The notes: generated by a model not told the origin, from the sequence alone. Positions 51,201 to 60,373 are shown, counted from the first letter of the stretch. The stretch: 64,000 nucleotides of DNA from JAEUQQ01 sp963697285 (GCA_963697285.1 CAVONI010000011.1:372001-436000); one strand, 5' to 3'. Program-made: numbers and translations.

Positions 51201-53477
51201 TCACGTCACGCGGGGCACCGTCTCGAGCAGCGAGGCGGCGTCGGCGTCACGCGCCAGGTACTCCATCAGGGCGCGGTGCACGAAGATGTAGCCACCGCCA
51301 ACCCGACGCAAGAGTAATCGCTCGACGGCCACGTCAAGGAATCGGCTGTATCTCCAGGGGGCCCTCCGTGTCCGCCACAGGATGACGCGAGCCAGGTAGT
51401 GACGAACAAGGAAGTAGCCGCCGCGTTCGAAGGCCAGGAAGATCCCGGCCCAACCCACGAACCAGAGACCGATGAGCCCGACATTCAGCATCCACTCCCA
51501 CGGGCCGCGACTCATGCCGAGCGCGCCCCGTCCGGCAAACGGCCAGCTGACGAGGATGGAGGCGGCCAGGGTGACAGCTGCACTCCGTGCCGACCTCTTG
51601 ACCAGCGCCCCTGGCTCGCTTCGCTCTCCAAGCATCGTCGCAGCGACAAGCGACCGCGCAGCGAAAAGAAGGCCGAAGGTGACCGCCCCCACTCCGGCAA
51701 AGGCGACGGCGAACTCTCTGGCCGCTTCGGGCTCCTCGGGAAACACCGCATAGCATCCCGCATACATCAAGGCCCCTCCGAGGGGTGCCCCCAGGGCCGC
51801 GCCACGGAGCGTGTTGCGCACAAGCGTTCGCCAACCGGGATACCTGATGTGCAGCGCATCAACGGGCCCCGACGTTCGCCCGTGCAACAGCCCCAGGAGC
51901 ACCGCGACCGGTGCGGTGAACACACCGAAGATCAGGAACGAATCGTCAGACGCATCCTGCGCCCAGGTCGTCGTCGCGAGCACGAACCAGCACCACAGTG
52001 ATGACACAATCGTGGTGATGACCACCGTCAGGCCGTTGGCCCACAGCACTGCGCGCGGCGACAGGAACCACTCCGGAACGACGTCCTCGAGAAGGAACAG
52101 GGTCTGGGCACGCTGCACGAGAGTGGCGGCGAGCCAGTGGAGCCACGCACGCATGTCGGCTTCAGCGTATCGGCGCTCCTTGCCGCGGCGGCGGAACATC
52201 GCACGCACGTATTCCGCAAAGAGCGTTGCCTGGTCGGTCGTCGCCGGGACGTCCGGCCGGTTCCGGTAGGCCAGCGCCACGATACTCAAGCCGAGAGGAG
52301 TCTCGAGGAGATCCCACAGCGCTGGCTGGCTCCGCAACGCGACGCGGACGCCGGTCAATGACCCGCTCGCGCGGTCGAGGTACTCCTCAACCTGCGCGCG
52401 TGTGATCGGCTGGACCATGACGGCCGCCGGGAGCGCCAGGACTTCGGAGAGCGCCGAGTATTCAGCTGTCCGACTGCACACCACGATTGGCAGCCACCCA
52501 TGATCCCGGCGGAACGCGTTGATGGCAGCCACACACGCGGGACGATGCTCGTCAGCCACCTCGTCGAGACCATCGAGCAACGGCAGGATCTGCTCGTGGT
52601 CAACCCACTCTCTGGCAAGCTTCCTGGGTGCGTCGCTGCGAAGGTGCAACTCCGCGGTCATCCAGTCCTGCAGCGGCCGACGCTCGCGGGCCCATGACGA
52701 CAGGTTGAAGACGACCGGCACCGGGCACCCTGAGTCCTGCTCGGCGCGATCCAGCAGGTCACGCGCCAGTTCGAGCAAGAGGGTTGTCTTCCCTGAGCCA
52801 GGGGCGCCCAGAATCAACAACTGGCCCACGTGGTCGTCGTAGACCCGCGCTATCGACGTGCCCCGCGGAAGTTCCTGCGGGCTCTCGTCGGGCCGTTGGA
52901 CGAGCACGTCAATGCCTCGGGAGACGGCGCTCCGGTCGAGCTGTAAGCCCAGTTCCAGCCGGGCCACCTGGTAGAGGGAGTTCTCGAGGACGCCCTTGAT
53001 CCAGTCACCGCGAACTCGCTCGATCAGGGCGAGACGCTGTGAGGCCACGGGACGCCGCGCTGGCGGCGTCTCGAGCGCGGCACCGACCTGCGCCACGAGC
53101 GCGACGCTGTCGTCTGGTCCACGCCAGACAGCTTGCTGAAAGCGGCTCACATAGGCGCTGAGCGGATATCGCAGCCGGAAGGTCTCCCCCAGGCGCACCG
53201 GCAGGATGTACGGTCGCCCTCTCTCGACGTTCAACCGGTGGGCTTCGGCGATCTCCGTGACCACCATCGGACTCGTTGCGGAAGCCGCCGACACGATCGC
53301 AATCAGGCAGTCGGCGTCGGCAAGGTGGGCCTCGATCACATCCCCCCATTGCGTGCCGAGCGGGATCTTCGTGTCGAGAAACACGCGATGCCCCGCTGTC
53401 TCGAGGGCGGCGGCCAGTTGGTGTGCCAGGCCCGCATCCGGTTCGACGTGCCGGTAGCTCACGAAGACGCTCGCCAT
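51201..53477 (-). CDS. TIR-NACHT STAND protein with C-terminal membrane helices
   Basis: ATG 53477 gives 758 residues. The TIR domain (1-140) shows VFVSYRHVEPDAGLAHQLAAAL, HRVFLDTKIPLGTQW and MVVTEIAEAHR with Glu75 at the catalytic place. The NACHT ATPase has Walker A GAPGSGKTT (224-232), Walker B LPLLDGLDEV and the SRTAEY segment. The last third has about six hydrophobic helices in place of the usual leucine-rich or TPR sensor, then a soluble tail. STAND proteins of this kind act in bacterial anti-phage immunity by TIR NADase activation; a membrane sensor end is unusual. A small gene precedes it. Confidence 0.88.
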   Translation of the reverse strand: MASVFVSYRHVEPDAGLAHQLAAALETAGHRVFLDTKIPLGTQWGDVIEAHLADADCLIAIVSAASATSPMVVTEIAEAHRLNVERGRPYILPVRLGETFRLRYPLSAYVSRFQQAVWRGPDDSVALVAQVGAALETPPARRPVASQRLALIERVRGDWIKGVLENSLYQVARLELGLQLDRSAVSRGIDVLVQRPDESPQELPRGTSIARVYDDHVGQLLILGAPGSGKTTLLLELARDLLDRAEQDSGCPVPVVFNLSSWARERRPLQDWMTAELHLRSDAPRKLAREWVDHEQILPLLDGLDEVADEHRPACVAAINAFRRDHGWLPIVVCSRTAEYSALSEVLALPAAVMVQPITRAQVEEYLDRASGSLTGVRVALRSQPALWDLLETPLGLSIVALAYRNRPDVPATTDQATLFAEYVRAMFRRRGKERRYAEADMRAWLHWLAATLVQRAQTLFLLEDVVPEWFLSPRAVLWANGLTVVITTIVSSLWCWFVLATTTWAQDASDDSFLIFGVFTAPVAVLLGLLHGRTSGPVDALHIRYPGWRTLVRNTLRGAALGAPLGGALMYAGCYAVFPEEPEAAREFAVAFAGVGAVTFGLLFAARSLVAATMLGERSEPGALVKRSARSAAVTLAASILVSWPFAGRGALGMSRGPWEWMLNVGLIGLWFVGWAGIFLAFERGGYFLVRHYLARVILWRTRRAPWRYSRFLDVAVERLLLRRVGGGYIFVHRALMEYLARDADAASLLETVPRVT

Positions 53478-53556
53478 GGGTGAGCGCGTTATACCAGATT
53501 CCTCGTCGGGCAGCGGTCGCAGCTTCAGCTGACGATGTCGTGGCCGCTGACCAGAG

Positions 53557-53715
53557 TCAGGGCGCAACACGGCACCCGATAGCCTCAATCTCGCAAATGT
53601 CGGGCTCCGGGCTGTCGCCGAATTCTTGGGCCCATGCCTCGAAACTCAGGTTGCCGTCGAGAACGCGTCGTGCCGCCTCGGCGGCTCGCTGCCTGAATTG
53701 ACGTTCGCCCTGCAC
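53557..53715 (-). CDS. Small acidic protein upstream of the TIR-NACHT gene
   Basis: A 52-residue frame starts at GTG 53715 (AGGA just upstream) and ends with TGA at 53557. It reads VQGERQFRQRAAEAARRV, then LDGNLSFEAWAQEFGDS, PEPDICEIEAIG and CRVAP. The helix plus GDSPEPDI ending looks like a true small domain rather than noise. It is 79 bases upstream of the TIR-NACHT start on the same strand and may be a partner or antidote. It is too short for usual ORF cut-offs, and I do not know the family. Confidence 0.5.
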   Translation of the reverse strand: MQGERQFRQRAAEAARRVLDGNLSFEAWAQEFGDSPEPDICEIEAIGCRVAP

Positions 53716-53812
53716 CGGTCCTGATGTCCATCGAGGCAGCCCGGGGAAGAGCCTAACGAAAGCCTGACGATTTGTACCCCATTCTTACCCCGTTTGGCCC
53801 GGTCTAACGAGA

Positions 53813-53848
53813 ACAGGCCGGAACCTGATCGCTCAGATTACGGCCTGT
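53813..53848. repeat. Inverted repeat just beyond the tRNA-Pro 3' end
   Basis: Perfect arms ACAGGCCG and CGGCCTGT are separated by 20 bases, 15 bases from the tRNA end. It may be the tRNA terminator stem or an integration-related site. No T-run follows. Confidence 0.4.
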
Positions 53849-53861
53849 CTCTACAAAATAG

Positions 53862-53939
<78 letters not shown>

Positions 53940-53954
53940 ACCGGGCGAACAGAG

Positions 53955-53985
53955 AGTATACCGACCCGCGCCGCCGGCAGTTCAA
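53955..53985 (-). promoter_or_regulatory. Probable promoter of tRNA-Pro
   Basis: On the minus strand TTGAAC (53980-53985) and TATACT (53955-53960) are separated by 19 bases, 15 bases ahead of the tRNA 5' end. The -10 matches five of six consensus bases; the spacer is two bases longer than ideal. Confidence 0.5.
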
Positions 53986-54068
53986 CCGCAAAGTATCCTC
54001 GCCAGGCCTCGCAAGGGGCCCGCCTGCGCCCTCCGGGCTCGGCGGGGCTTCGGCGAGACGAAGGGCGG

Positions 54069-54956
54069 CTACTGCGCCAGGAACGCCACCAGATCCTTCG
54101 TGAACTCGGCGGGCTTCTCCCAATGCAGGGCGTGCCCGGTGTCGCGGTAGACCAGGAGCCGCGCATTGGGGATCTTCGAGGTCAGCACGTCCTGGTCGGC
54201 CCGGCTGACGATGCTGTCGTGGTCGCCCCAGACGATCAGCGTCGGGACGGTGATCTGCGCAAGTCGCTCCACGGCAGCGGCACTCCCCAGCGTGGCACCC
54301 AACTCGTGCCACACGTGCGCCGGCACGCGCTGCACCTCCCCGCTCATCGTCTCGAAGAAGCCTGCGGGAAGCGGGTTGTGCGCGGTGCTCGCCTGGAAGT
54401 CGCGCGCGAAGTCGTGGCCGATTGGATCCTTGACGGCCGAGAACCACGCCCGGAGTTCCTGGCGCGACTTCTCGTCCTTCGGGCCTCCGGGACCCGATCC
54501 AATCAGCACGAGGCGCTTCAGGCGCTTCTCGGAATCGTTCTCTGCCACGACCTGCGCGGTGAAACTGCCGAGGGAGTGCCCGACGAGCGTCACCCGCTTC
54601 AGGTCGAGCGCACCGAGGAACGCGGTGATGTCACCGGCGAAGTCCTCGCGCGTGTAGCCCTTTGCCGGATGGTCCGACAACCCGTGCCCCCGAAGCGTGA
54701 CGGCATACACGCGATAGGCGGGAGGCAGCAGCGGGAGCACAAGCTCGTACGAGTGCCATGAGTCGCCCGCGCCGTGCAGCAGCACGATCGGCTCGCCGGC
54801 CGGGTCGCCCTGCACGACGTAGTGGAGCGTGATCCCTGATGGCAGCTTCACGATCGCCGACGAGGGCTGGGCGTGACCATGTGACGCGAACACGAGGCCA
54901 GACGCCAACGCCAACACACTCGACGCGACGAGGAGACGACGGGTACGTGGCAACAT
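54069..54956 (-). CDS. Exported alpha/beta hydrolase
   Basis: ATG 54956 gives 295 residues with a signal peptide (LLVASSVLALASGLVFASHGHAQ). The alpha/beta-hydrolase motifs are the oxyanion segment LLHGAGDSWHSYE, the nucleophile elbow GHSLGS, the acid VPTLIVWGDHDSIV and the His in DTGHALHWEKP. It is a serine hydrolase, probably periplasmic or secreted; the substrate is unknown. An upstream start at 54986 adds ten residues running toward the 26-bp repeat and is less likely. Confidence 0.85.
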   Translation of the reverse strand: MLPRTRRLLVASSVLALASGLVFASHGHAQPSSAIVKLPSGITLHYVVQGDPAGEPIVLLHGAGDSWHSYELVLPLLPPAYRVYAVTLRGHGLSDHPAKGYTREDFAGDITAFLGALDLKRVTLVGHSLGSFTAQVVAENDSEKRLKRLVLIGSGPGGPKDEKSRQELRAWFSAVKDPIGHDFARDFQASTAHNPLPAGFFETMSGEVQRVPAHVWHELGATLGSAAAVERLAQITVPTLIVWGDHDSIVSRADQDVLTSKIPNARLLVYRDTGHALHWEKPAEFTKDLVAFLAQ

Positions 54957-54987
54957 GAGGGGTTCCTTGGGCGACGTGATGATCATC

Positions 54988-55013
54988 GGGCCGCGCGGGG
55001 GCGCGGCCCCTAC
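54988..55013. repeat. 26-bp palindromic dispersed repeat, copy 2
   Basis: Exact inverse of the element at 34967-34992, located just upstream of the hydrolase gene and beside a CTACAC tandem array. Confidence 0.7.
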
Positions 55014-55038
55014 ACCTACACCTACACCTACACCTACC
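55010..55038. repeat. CTACAC hexamer tandem array
   Basis: About four to five copies of CTACAC run from the end of the 26-bp element into the surE stop codon; the surE TAG comes from one unit. Degenerate CACCTG units follow. Confidence 0.6.
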
Positions 55039-55906
55039 GCACCTGCACCTGCACGAACATCACACCAGCCGGCGCGACGGATCCGGGCCGCGCGGGGGCG
55101 CGGCCCCTACGCCGGGCCCGACACCGGGCCCGACACCGGCCCGACACCTGCACTGCACCATCCAGCGACTGGGGCAGGGCGAGGGCGGTGGCGGCGTCGA
55201 GCTCCGCATGGTGCGTCAGGTCGGGCCGCAGCGGCGTCACCGAGACGTACCCCTCGCGAACGGCATGGTAGTCCGACAAAGGATGCCCCTCGAACTCGGC
55301 CTGGCCTTCCTTGATCCAGAAGTACGTCTTGCCTCGCGGGTCGATGCCCTCGATGACCTCGGGGCGGTACGTGCGCCCCGCGGCGATCGTCACGCGAAAC
55401 CCGCGCACGCGCTCGCGCGGCACGTTGACGTTGAGCATCGTGCGCGGCGGCAGGCCCGTCTCGAGCACGCGCTGCGCGACGATGCGCGCGGCCCAGGCGG
55501 CCTGCGCGAAGTCGTAGTCCTTCGACCGGCAGAGTGAGAACGCAATCGAGGGCACGCCGAAGATCGTCCCCTCCATGGCGCCGGCCACGGTGCCCGAGTA
55601 CGTGATGTCGACGCTCAGGTTGTACCCGAGGTTGATGCCCGACACCACGAGATCGGGCGGCGCGTCGAGGACCTTCACGTACGCGAGCGTCACGCAGTCG
55701 GTCGGGGTGCCATCGACGGCGAACACGCCATCGCGCACGCGGTCGAGCCGCAGCGGCCTCGTGATCGTGAGCGCGTGCGACACGGCGCTCATCTCGGTCG
55801 CCGGAGCCACGACGGTGACGTCGCCAAGCGAGGCCATGGCCGCGGCGAGCGCCGCCAGTCCCGGCGAGTGCACACCGTCGTCGTTGGTCACGAGAATGCG
55901 AGGCAT
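55034..55906 (-). CDS. surE: 5'/3'-nucleotidase SurE with repeat-derived tail
   Basis: SurE is a survival-linked, metal-dependent phosphatase of nucleoside monophosphates. The metal site is ILVTNDDGVHSPG, followed by VVAPATEMSAVSHALT, VDGTPTDCV, VVSGINLGYN and the GTVAGAMEG block, and the domain closes with REGYVSVTPLRPDLTHH. The fold should end near residue 255. The last 35 or so residues (after SLDGAVQVSG) are Arg/Ala-rich and translated from the tandem repeats and 26-bp element, so the natural stop appears lost. Length is 290 residues against about 250 usually. Confidence 0.93.
   Translation of the reverse strand: MPRILVTNDDGVHSPGLAALAAAMASLGDVTVVAPATEMSAVSHALTITRPLRLDRVRDGVFAVDGTPTDCVTLAYVKVLDAPPDLVVSGINLGYNLSVDITYSGTVAGAMEGTIFGVPSIAFSLCRSKDYDFAQAAWAARIVAQRVLETGLPPRTMLNVNVPRERVRGFRVTIAAGRTYRPEVIEGIDPRGKTYFWIKEGQAEFEGHPLSDYHAVREGYVSVTPLRPDLTHHAELDAATALALPQSLDGAVQVSGRCRARCRARRRGRAPARPGSVAPAGVMFVQVQVR
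55085..55110. repeat. 26-bp palindromic dispersed repeat, copy 3, inside surE
   Basis: Exact copy, in the same orientation as copy 2, lying within the 3' coding part of surE. Confidence 0.7.
55112..55147. repeat. 12-bp tandem repeat inside surE
   Basis: CCGGGCCCGACA occurs twice, followed by a one-base-shorter third copy. It encodes the repetitive Arg/Ala/Cys tail of SurE. Confidence 0.6.
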
Positions 55907-55932
55907 AAACCGGCTGGAGTCTCGGCCCGGCG

Positions 55933-56670
55933 TCAGGCGTGGCGGTTGGCGCGATGCACGCGAGCGCGCTCACGCGCGGTCCGACGGGCACGGCCCGATG
56001 CGCGGATTGGCTCGCCGGCGCGGCGCGGCTCGGTGTCGGGCTCCGGCGTCGCCGTGAGCGGCGTGACGTCGGGTACCCCGAGGGCTGGCGTCTCGGCGGT
56101 CGCCAGCGCCTCGGCGTGGGCGCGCGTCCACCGACGCACGGCCTCGTGCCCGGGCGTCCGTCCGGCAAACACGCTGCCCACCAGCAGGCAACACGCGGCT
56201 GCCCCGCCTATCCCCAGTATCACCGGGATCCCCGCAACGGTCGCAACCGCGGCACCCACCGCGCCAGGCAGCGCAACGTCAATCGCGATGGCTGCGCCGC
56301 GCGAGATCCACGTCGAGAACGGCCGCTGCGGCTCACCGGCCAGGCGCAGGCGCAATGCCTGCAATTCACCGCTGCACGCCTGCTCGATCCGTCGCGCTTC
56401 GACCGTCCTCGGCGCGTGCGCCTCATCGCCGTGCACGTCGACGAACGTCTGAACCACCTGCTCGACGGGAAGGCCGACCTGTTCAGCGTAGGCGCGCACG
56501 AAGGATCGGCGGAACAGGCCGTTCGGCCATCGCGACAGGTCGCCGCGCTCGAGGGCGCCCAGCACGGTGGCGCTGATCTTCGTGGCGGCGGCCACGTGTT
56601 CAAGGGTGATGCCCCGGCGCTCACGCTCGCGGCGCAACGTCTCGCCGAACTCGCGGGCCGCTTCAGTCAC
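55933..56670 (-). CDS. RodZ-like helix-turn-helix protein
   Basis: GTG 56670 gives 245 residues. The N-terminus is an HTH_25/RodZ-type domain (EFGETLRRERERRGITLEHVAAATKISATVLGALERGDLSRWPNGLFRRSFVRAYAEQVGL). A central hydrophobic region has two possible membrane helices (VALPGAVGAAVATVAGIPVILGIGGAAACCLLVG), then a Thr/Pro/Arg-rich tail. RodZ anchors MreB to the membrane, but the family is broad and regulation of transcription is equally possible. The first start (TTG 56709) is less likely. Confidence 0.7.
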   Translation of the reverse strand: MTEAAREFGETLRRERERRGITLEHVAAATKISATVLGALERGDLSRWPNGLFRRSFVRAYAEQVGLPVEQVVQTFVDVHGDEAHAPRTVEARRIEQACSGELQALRLRLAGEPQRPFSTWISRGAAIAIDVALPGAVGAAVATVAGIPVILGIGGAAACCLLVGSVFAGRTPGHEAVRRWTRAHAEALATAETPALGVPDVTPLTATPEPDTEPRRAGEPIRASGRARRTARERARVHRANRHA

Positions 56671-56879
56671 TATCAACGACAACTCCCAGAGGCGCGCTGC
56701 CACGCGCAAAGCTCAAACACGCATCCTACGCGATCCCGGTCACCACGGCTACCCTTCGTCGCACGGCTTCGCTGCACGGCCGCCTGCGCCTGGCGACCGC
56801 TCGACACCGACGCACTGGTCGATTCGCCGCGCGACGCGCCCACCGTCGCACCAGCGATCGTCCGGACCGCGACCCGTGC

Positions 56880-58013
56880 CTACACGCGAACGAAGATCCC
56901 CCGCTTGTACATCAGCCAGAGCACACCGTAGAGGACCATGAGATTGACCACGGCGTAGGCGAGCGACGCGTTGTAGGGCGAGGCGAACAGGGGCTCGATC
57001 CACGACCGGTACACGAACGTGTGCGTGCCGATCTCGGTCCCGTCGACCCACGTCACCTTGAGCCGGATGAGCGTCTTGACCAGCAGCGCCGACAGCGCGA
57101 ACAGCGCCAGCGCGTTCGTGCCCAGCACGACGAAGGGGTACACCGGCCGCTTCCAGCCCTTCAGGTCGATGATCCACAAGCTGAGCGCCAGGAACAGGGC
57201 GGCGAGGCCGGCGGTCAGCGTGGCATAGGAACTCGTCCACAGCGCCTTGTTGAGGGGCAGCACGAGGGCCCATCCGAGCCCGATGACGGTCGCGATGCCG
57301 CCCAGCACGACGAGCGACCGGATGCGAGCCGCCAGGCTCGTGGCCGACCGGAACGACAGCCCGGCGACGGTGCCGATGAGGGTCGTGCCGATGGCGGGCA
57401 GCGTCGAGAGCACGCCCTCGGGGTCCCAGTTCGGCTTCCAGAGGTGCCCGTGCAGGAGCCATCGATCGAGGCGCGCGCCGATGTTGCCCTCGGGGGTGAG
57501 ATCGAAGTACGCGCCGGTCGCTCCCGGCACGGCCAGCAGCAGCACGTGGTAGCCGACCAGGCACACCACCGCGGCGATGAGCAGGCCCCGCGCCACCGAG
57601 CGCGGCGACGGGTCGGCCCCGGCACGTGTCGAGAGCCAGCGGTACAGCATCGCCGTCGCCAGGTAGCACAGGCCTATCCGCTGCAGCACGCCCGGCACCC
57701 GCCACGTCTCGACGTTGAACCGCGGATACCCGGCCAGGAACAGGCCGGCGCCGACGAGCAGGGCCGACCGCTTGAGGATGGCGCTGTACGACGCGCTGCG
57801 CCGCGACAGTGTCACGGCGAAGCCGACGATGAACAGGAAGAAGGGGAAGATGAGGTCGGTCGGCGTGCACCCGTGCCAGTCGGCATGCAGCAGGGGCCAG
57901 TAGACGTGACCCCAGTCACCGGGATTGTTCACGATGACCATCGCCGCCATCGTGACGCCCCGGAAGACGTCGAGGGCCGCAAGCCGTCCCGAAACCGCTG
58001 GCGCGTTCACCAT
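56880..58013 (-). CDS. NagX/HGSNAT-like multi-pass membrane acyltransferase (DUF5009-type)
   Basis: ATG 58013 gives 377 residues with about ten membrane helices. The N-terminal signature RLAALDVFRGVTMAAMVIVNNPGDWGHVYWPLLHADWHGCTPTDLIFPFFLFIVG is characteristic of the heparan-alpha-glucosaminide N-acetyltransferase/NagX family, including the conserved His in the first loop. It likely acetylates an amino sugar across the membrane, perhaps in glycan use. It has no clear operon partner. The longer frame to 58091 has no ribosome site. Confidence 0.85.
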   Translation of the reverse strand: MVNAPAVSGRLAALDVFRGVTMAAMVIVNNPGDWGHVYWPLLHADWHGCTPTDLIFPFFLFIVGFAVTLSRRSASYSAILKRSALLVGAGLFLAGYPRFNVETWRVPGVLQRIGLCYLATAMLYRWLSTRAGADPSPRSVARGLLIAAVVCLVGYHVLLLAVPGATGAYFDLTPEGNIGARLDRWLLHGHLWKPNWDPEGVLSTLPAIGTTLIGTVAGLSFRSATSLAARIRSLVVLGGIATVIGLGWALVLPLNKALWTSSYATLTAGLAALFLALSLWIIDLKGWKRPVYPFVVLGTNALALFALSALLVKTLIRLKVTWVDGTEIGTHTFVYRSWIEPLFASPYNASLAYAVVNLMVLYGVLWLMYKRGIFVRV

Positions 58014-58078
58014 GGCGCCTGAGCATACTCCAGGCAGGGCGGTGTTGAGAGGCCTCTCCTGGCCCGTCGAGGATGAGG

Positions 58079-58100
58079 GCGCGGGCGTCACCGCCCGCGC
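58079..58100. terminator. Strong GC hairpin after the bacilliredoxin gene
   Basis: A perfect 9-bp stem (GCGCGGGCG/CGCCCGCGC) with a TCAC loop lies 19 bases beyond the minus-strand stop at 58120. There is no T-run, so it may be a pause or 3'-end stabiliser as well as a terminator. Confidence 0.45.
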
Positions 58101-58119
58101 ACCCGGAGGTCACGTCGGA

Positions 58120-58554
58120 TCAGGCCTGCTGGCTGGCCGGCTGACAATAGGCATCGAAGGCCGCCTTGAGTTCGGCGGCGATCTCGTCGGCCCCCCGCAT
58201 CTCGATGTGGTGGCGCTCCATCATGTACACGAGCTTGCCGTCGCGCAGGATCGCCACGGACGGCGACGAAGGCATCTTGCCGGTGAAATAGCCACGTGCC
58301 CGGTCGGTCGCGGCGACGTCGGCACCGGCGAACACGGTGCCCAGGTGGTCGGGCGTCGCGACGTGCTGCAGCGCACGGGCGATGCCGGGCCGCGCCTTGC
58401 CTGCGGCGCAGCCACAGACCGAATTGACGACAATCATCTGCGTGCCCGGTTGGGCGACGAAGGCATCAACGGCGTCGGCGGTGCGCAGTTCCTGCACGCC
58501 GAGGGTGGTCAGTTCTTCGCGCATCGGGGCGATCAAGTGCTCGGGATACGGCAC
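58120..58554 (-). CDS. BrxA/BrxB-family bacilliredoxin
   Basis: GTG 58554, with GAGGAG six bases upstream, gives 144 residues. The protein has the BrxA/B (YphP/YqiW) opening PYPEHLIAPMREELTTLGVQEL and the CGC active site in VVNSVCGCAAGKARPG (47-49), then VPSSPS-like and YMMERHHIEMRGADEIAAEL blocks. Bacilliredoxins remove bacillithiol from oxidised protein thiols; whether this organism makes bacillithiol cannot be told from the window. It is cytosolic. Confidence 0.92.
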   Translation of the reverse strand: MPYPEHLIAPMREELTTLGVQELRTADAVDAFVAQPGTQMIVVNSVCGCAAGKARPGIARALQHVATPDHLGTVFAGADVAATDRARGYFTGKMPSSPSVAILRDGKLVYMMERHHIEMRGADEIAAELKAAFDAYCQPASQQA

Positions 58555-58727
58555 GGGTAACTCCTCTTGTGTGTATGGGACGGACGCCGTCTCCGGGCCC
58601 GTCCCGCGAGAGTAGCACAGCGCTCCCCTCCCGAATCCCCGGACGCCCGCCCGGCATCTACTGTGGTGCGGTCTGCCCCGTCCGCGTTCCGCACGCACGC
58701 ACATCGCTCCCGGAGTCAATCAGCCGA

Positions 58728-59441
58728 ATGACCGAGCACCCGCCCTCTCTCGTCGACAAGCGCCTCCGTTACATCGAGCGCCAGCGCCAATTGCTGGCCG
58801 AGCAGGGCCCGCGTCCGATGACGACGGCCCGGCCGATGGGGTCGGGGCAGCCCAACCGCCACGGCATGCCGAAGCTCCCCACCGGGCAGCGCGAGGTGAG
58901 GAACTGGCCCGTGCTCGACCTGGGCACCGTCCCCGAGATCGCCCTGCCTGATTGGCGCCTCGAGGTCGCAGGCCTCGTCGAACATCCGTTCACGCTCACC
59001 TGGGACGAATTCCTCGCGCTCGAGCAGGTCGACGACACCAGTGACTTCCACTGCGTCACGACGTGGAGCCGCATGGACAACCGGTGGCGCGGTGTCCGCT
59101 TCCGCACGATTGCCGAGCGCGCGGTGCCCAGGCCAGAGGCCGCCCACGTGCTGTGCTACGGATACGACGTCGCGCCGGGCACGCGCATCCCCTACTCGAC
59201 CAACATCGAACTGGCGCGCGCTGTTGAAGACGACGTGCTGCTGGTCCATACGTGGGAGGGCCAGCCGCTGCCGCGCGAACACGGTGGCCCCTGCCGCATG
59301 ATCACGCCGAAGCTCTACGCCTGGAAGGGCACGAAGTGGATTCGGCGGATCGAGTTCCTCGCCCACGACCAGCCGGGGTTCTGGGAGGTTCGCGGCTACT
59401 CGAACACCGCCGAACCGTGGCTCGACGACCGCTACGCCTGA
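58728..59441 (+). CDS. Sulfite-oxidase-family molybdopterin oxidoreductase
   Basis: ATG 58728 gives 237 residues. The sulfite-oxidase-type molybdenum domain is visible: LPDWRLEVAGLVEHPFTLTWDEFLAL, then DFHCVTTWSRMDNRWRGVRF with the Mo-ligand Cys109, and GGPCRMITPKLYAWKGTKWIRRIEF. It lacks a signal peptide, haem domain and dimerisation domain, like compact cytosolic YedY-related enzymes. Its substrate is unknown. With the hydroxylase at 32344 and ModA at 26084 it points to active molybdenum use. Confidence 0.9.
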   Translation: MTEHPPSLVDKRLRYIERQRQLLAEQGPRPMTTARPMGSGQPNRHGMPKLPTGQREVRNWPVLDLGTVPEIALPDWRLEVAGLVEHPFTLTWDEFLALEQVDDTSDFHCVTTWSRMDNRWRGVRFRTIAERAVPRPEAAHVLCYGYDVAPGTRIPYSTNIELARAVEDDVLLVHTWEGQPLPREHGGPCRMITPKLYAWKGTKWIRRIEFLAHDQPGFWEVRGYSNTAEPWLDDRYA

Positions 59442-59507
59442 TCGACCCGGCCGCGTACGCCGCCGCTCGGCGGGGCACGCGACGGTCCGTTCAACGCCGA
59501 CAGGCAC

Positions 59508-60236
59508 CTACGCCAACAGGTCGGTGGCTTCGTCTGCCTCGTCTGACAGGTCGACGGGACCGCGCTTGAGCGCCGTCAGGTACCCGGCGACGAACAACAC
59601 GGCGATGATGCCCAGCGACAGCCACTTGGGGAGTGCGAAGGCGATCCAGTGCATCTGGTGGGCGTACTCGATCAGCAGCTTCACGCCGACCCAGGCGATG
59701 ATCACGAACGCGGCGTCGACGAGGATGGGATACCGCTGCACGACCGACAGCAACTGCCCGATGAGCAGTCGCATCGCGATGATGCCGAGGATGCCGCCGG
59801 CGATGATGACCCACAGCTTCGACGACATCGCCACGGCCACGAGGATCGAGTCGATGGCGAACACGACGTCGGTCAGCTCGACCTTGACGACGGTCGTCCA
59901 GAATGCCGACAGGCCCAGCCACCGCGTCGCGGGCTTGGCCGCCCGCCGTTCCTCGGCCGTCTGGCCCGAGAAGAAGTGGTGGTACGGCAGCCACAGCAGG
60001 TAGGCCGCCCCGACCAGCTTCACCCACGACAGCTGGATCATGAACGCGGCAAACGCGGTCGCCAGGGCGCGGAACACGAACGCCCCGACGATCCCGTAGC
60101 GCAGGGCCTTCTTCTGCTGATCGCGCGGCAGGCCGAGGACGAGGACCGCCAGCACGAGCGCATTGTCGGCGCTGAGCAGGCCCTCGAGCAGGACCAGCAA
60201 CCCGATGGTGATGAGATCGGCGACCTGGACGTCCAC
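59508..60236 (-). CDS. TerC-family integral membrane protein
   Basis: GTG 60236, preceded by AGGGAG, gives 242 residues with about seven membrane helices. TerC signatures are LLEGLLSADNALVLAVLV and VELTDVVFAIDSILVAVAM, with acidic residues inside helices that are thought to bind metal. TerC proteins take part in tellurite resistance or in manganese export that loads secreted enzymes. The longer frame (60371) overlaps the hspR operator region and is rejected. It diverges from the heat-shock operon. Confidence 0.9.
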   Translation of the reverse strand: MDVQVADLITIGLLVLLEGLLSADNALVLAVLVLGLPRDQQKKALRYGIVGAFVFRALATAFAAFMIQLSWVKLVGAAYLLWLPYHHFFSGQTAEERRAAKPATRWLGLSAFWTTVVKVELTDVVFAIDSILVAVAMSSKLWVIIAGGILGIIAMRLLIGQLLSVVQRYPILVDAAFVIIAWVGVKLLIEYAHQMHWIAFALPKWLSLGIIAVLFVAGYLTALKRGPVDLSDEADEATDLLA

Positions 60237-60373
60237 GGCACTCCCTGAAGCCTCCGCGGGTGCGGGGCGAAGCGAAGACCGGAGTATATCGGCAACGTGG
60301 GGTTCCCGCGAAGCCCAGGCGTGGCGCGGCGGCGGCCGCCCCGGCCGGACGGGTGCGTCGATCCGTGTCATGC

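Noticed and set aside
53765..53800. TTGTACCCCATTCTTACCCC beside tRNA-Pro as an integrase attachment site
   Set aside because: No integrase or second copy of the tRNA end is visible; kept only as a question.
55010..55147. CTACAC and CCGGGCCCGACA arrays as a CRISPR
   Set aside because: Units are 6 and 12 bases with no unique spacers; there are no cas genes.
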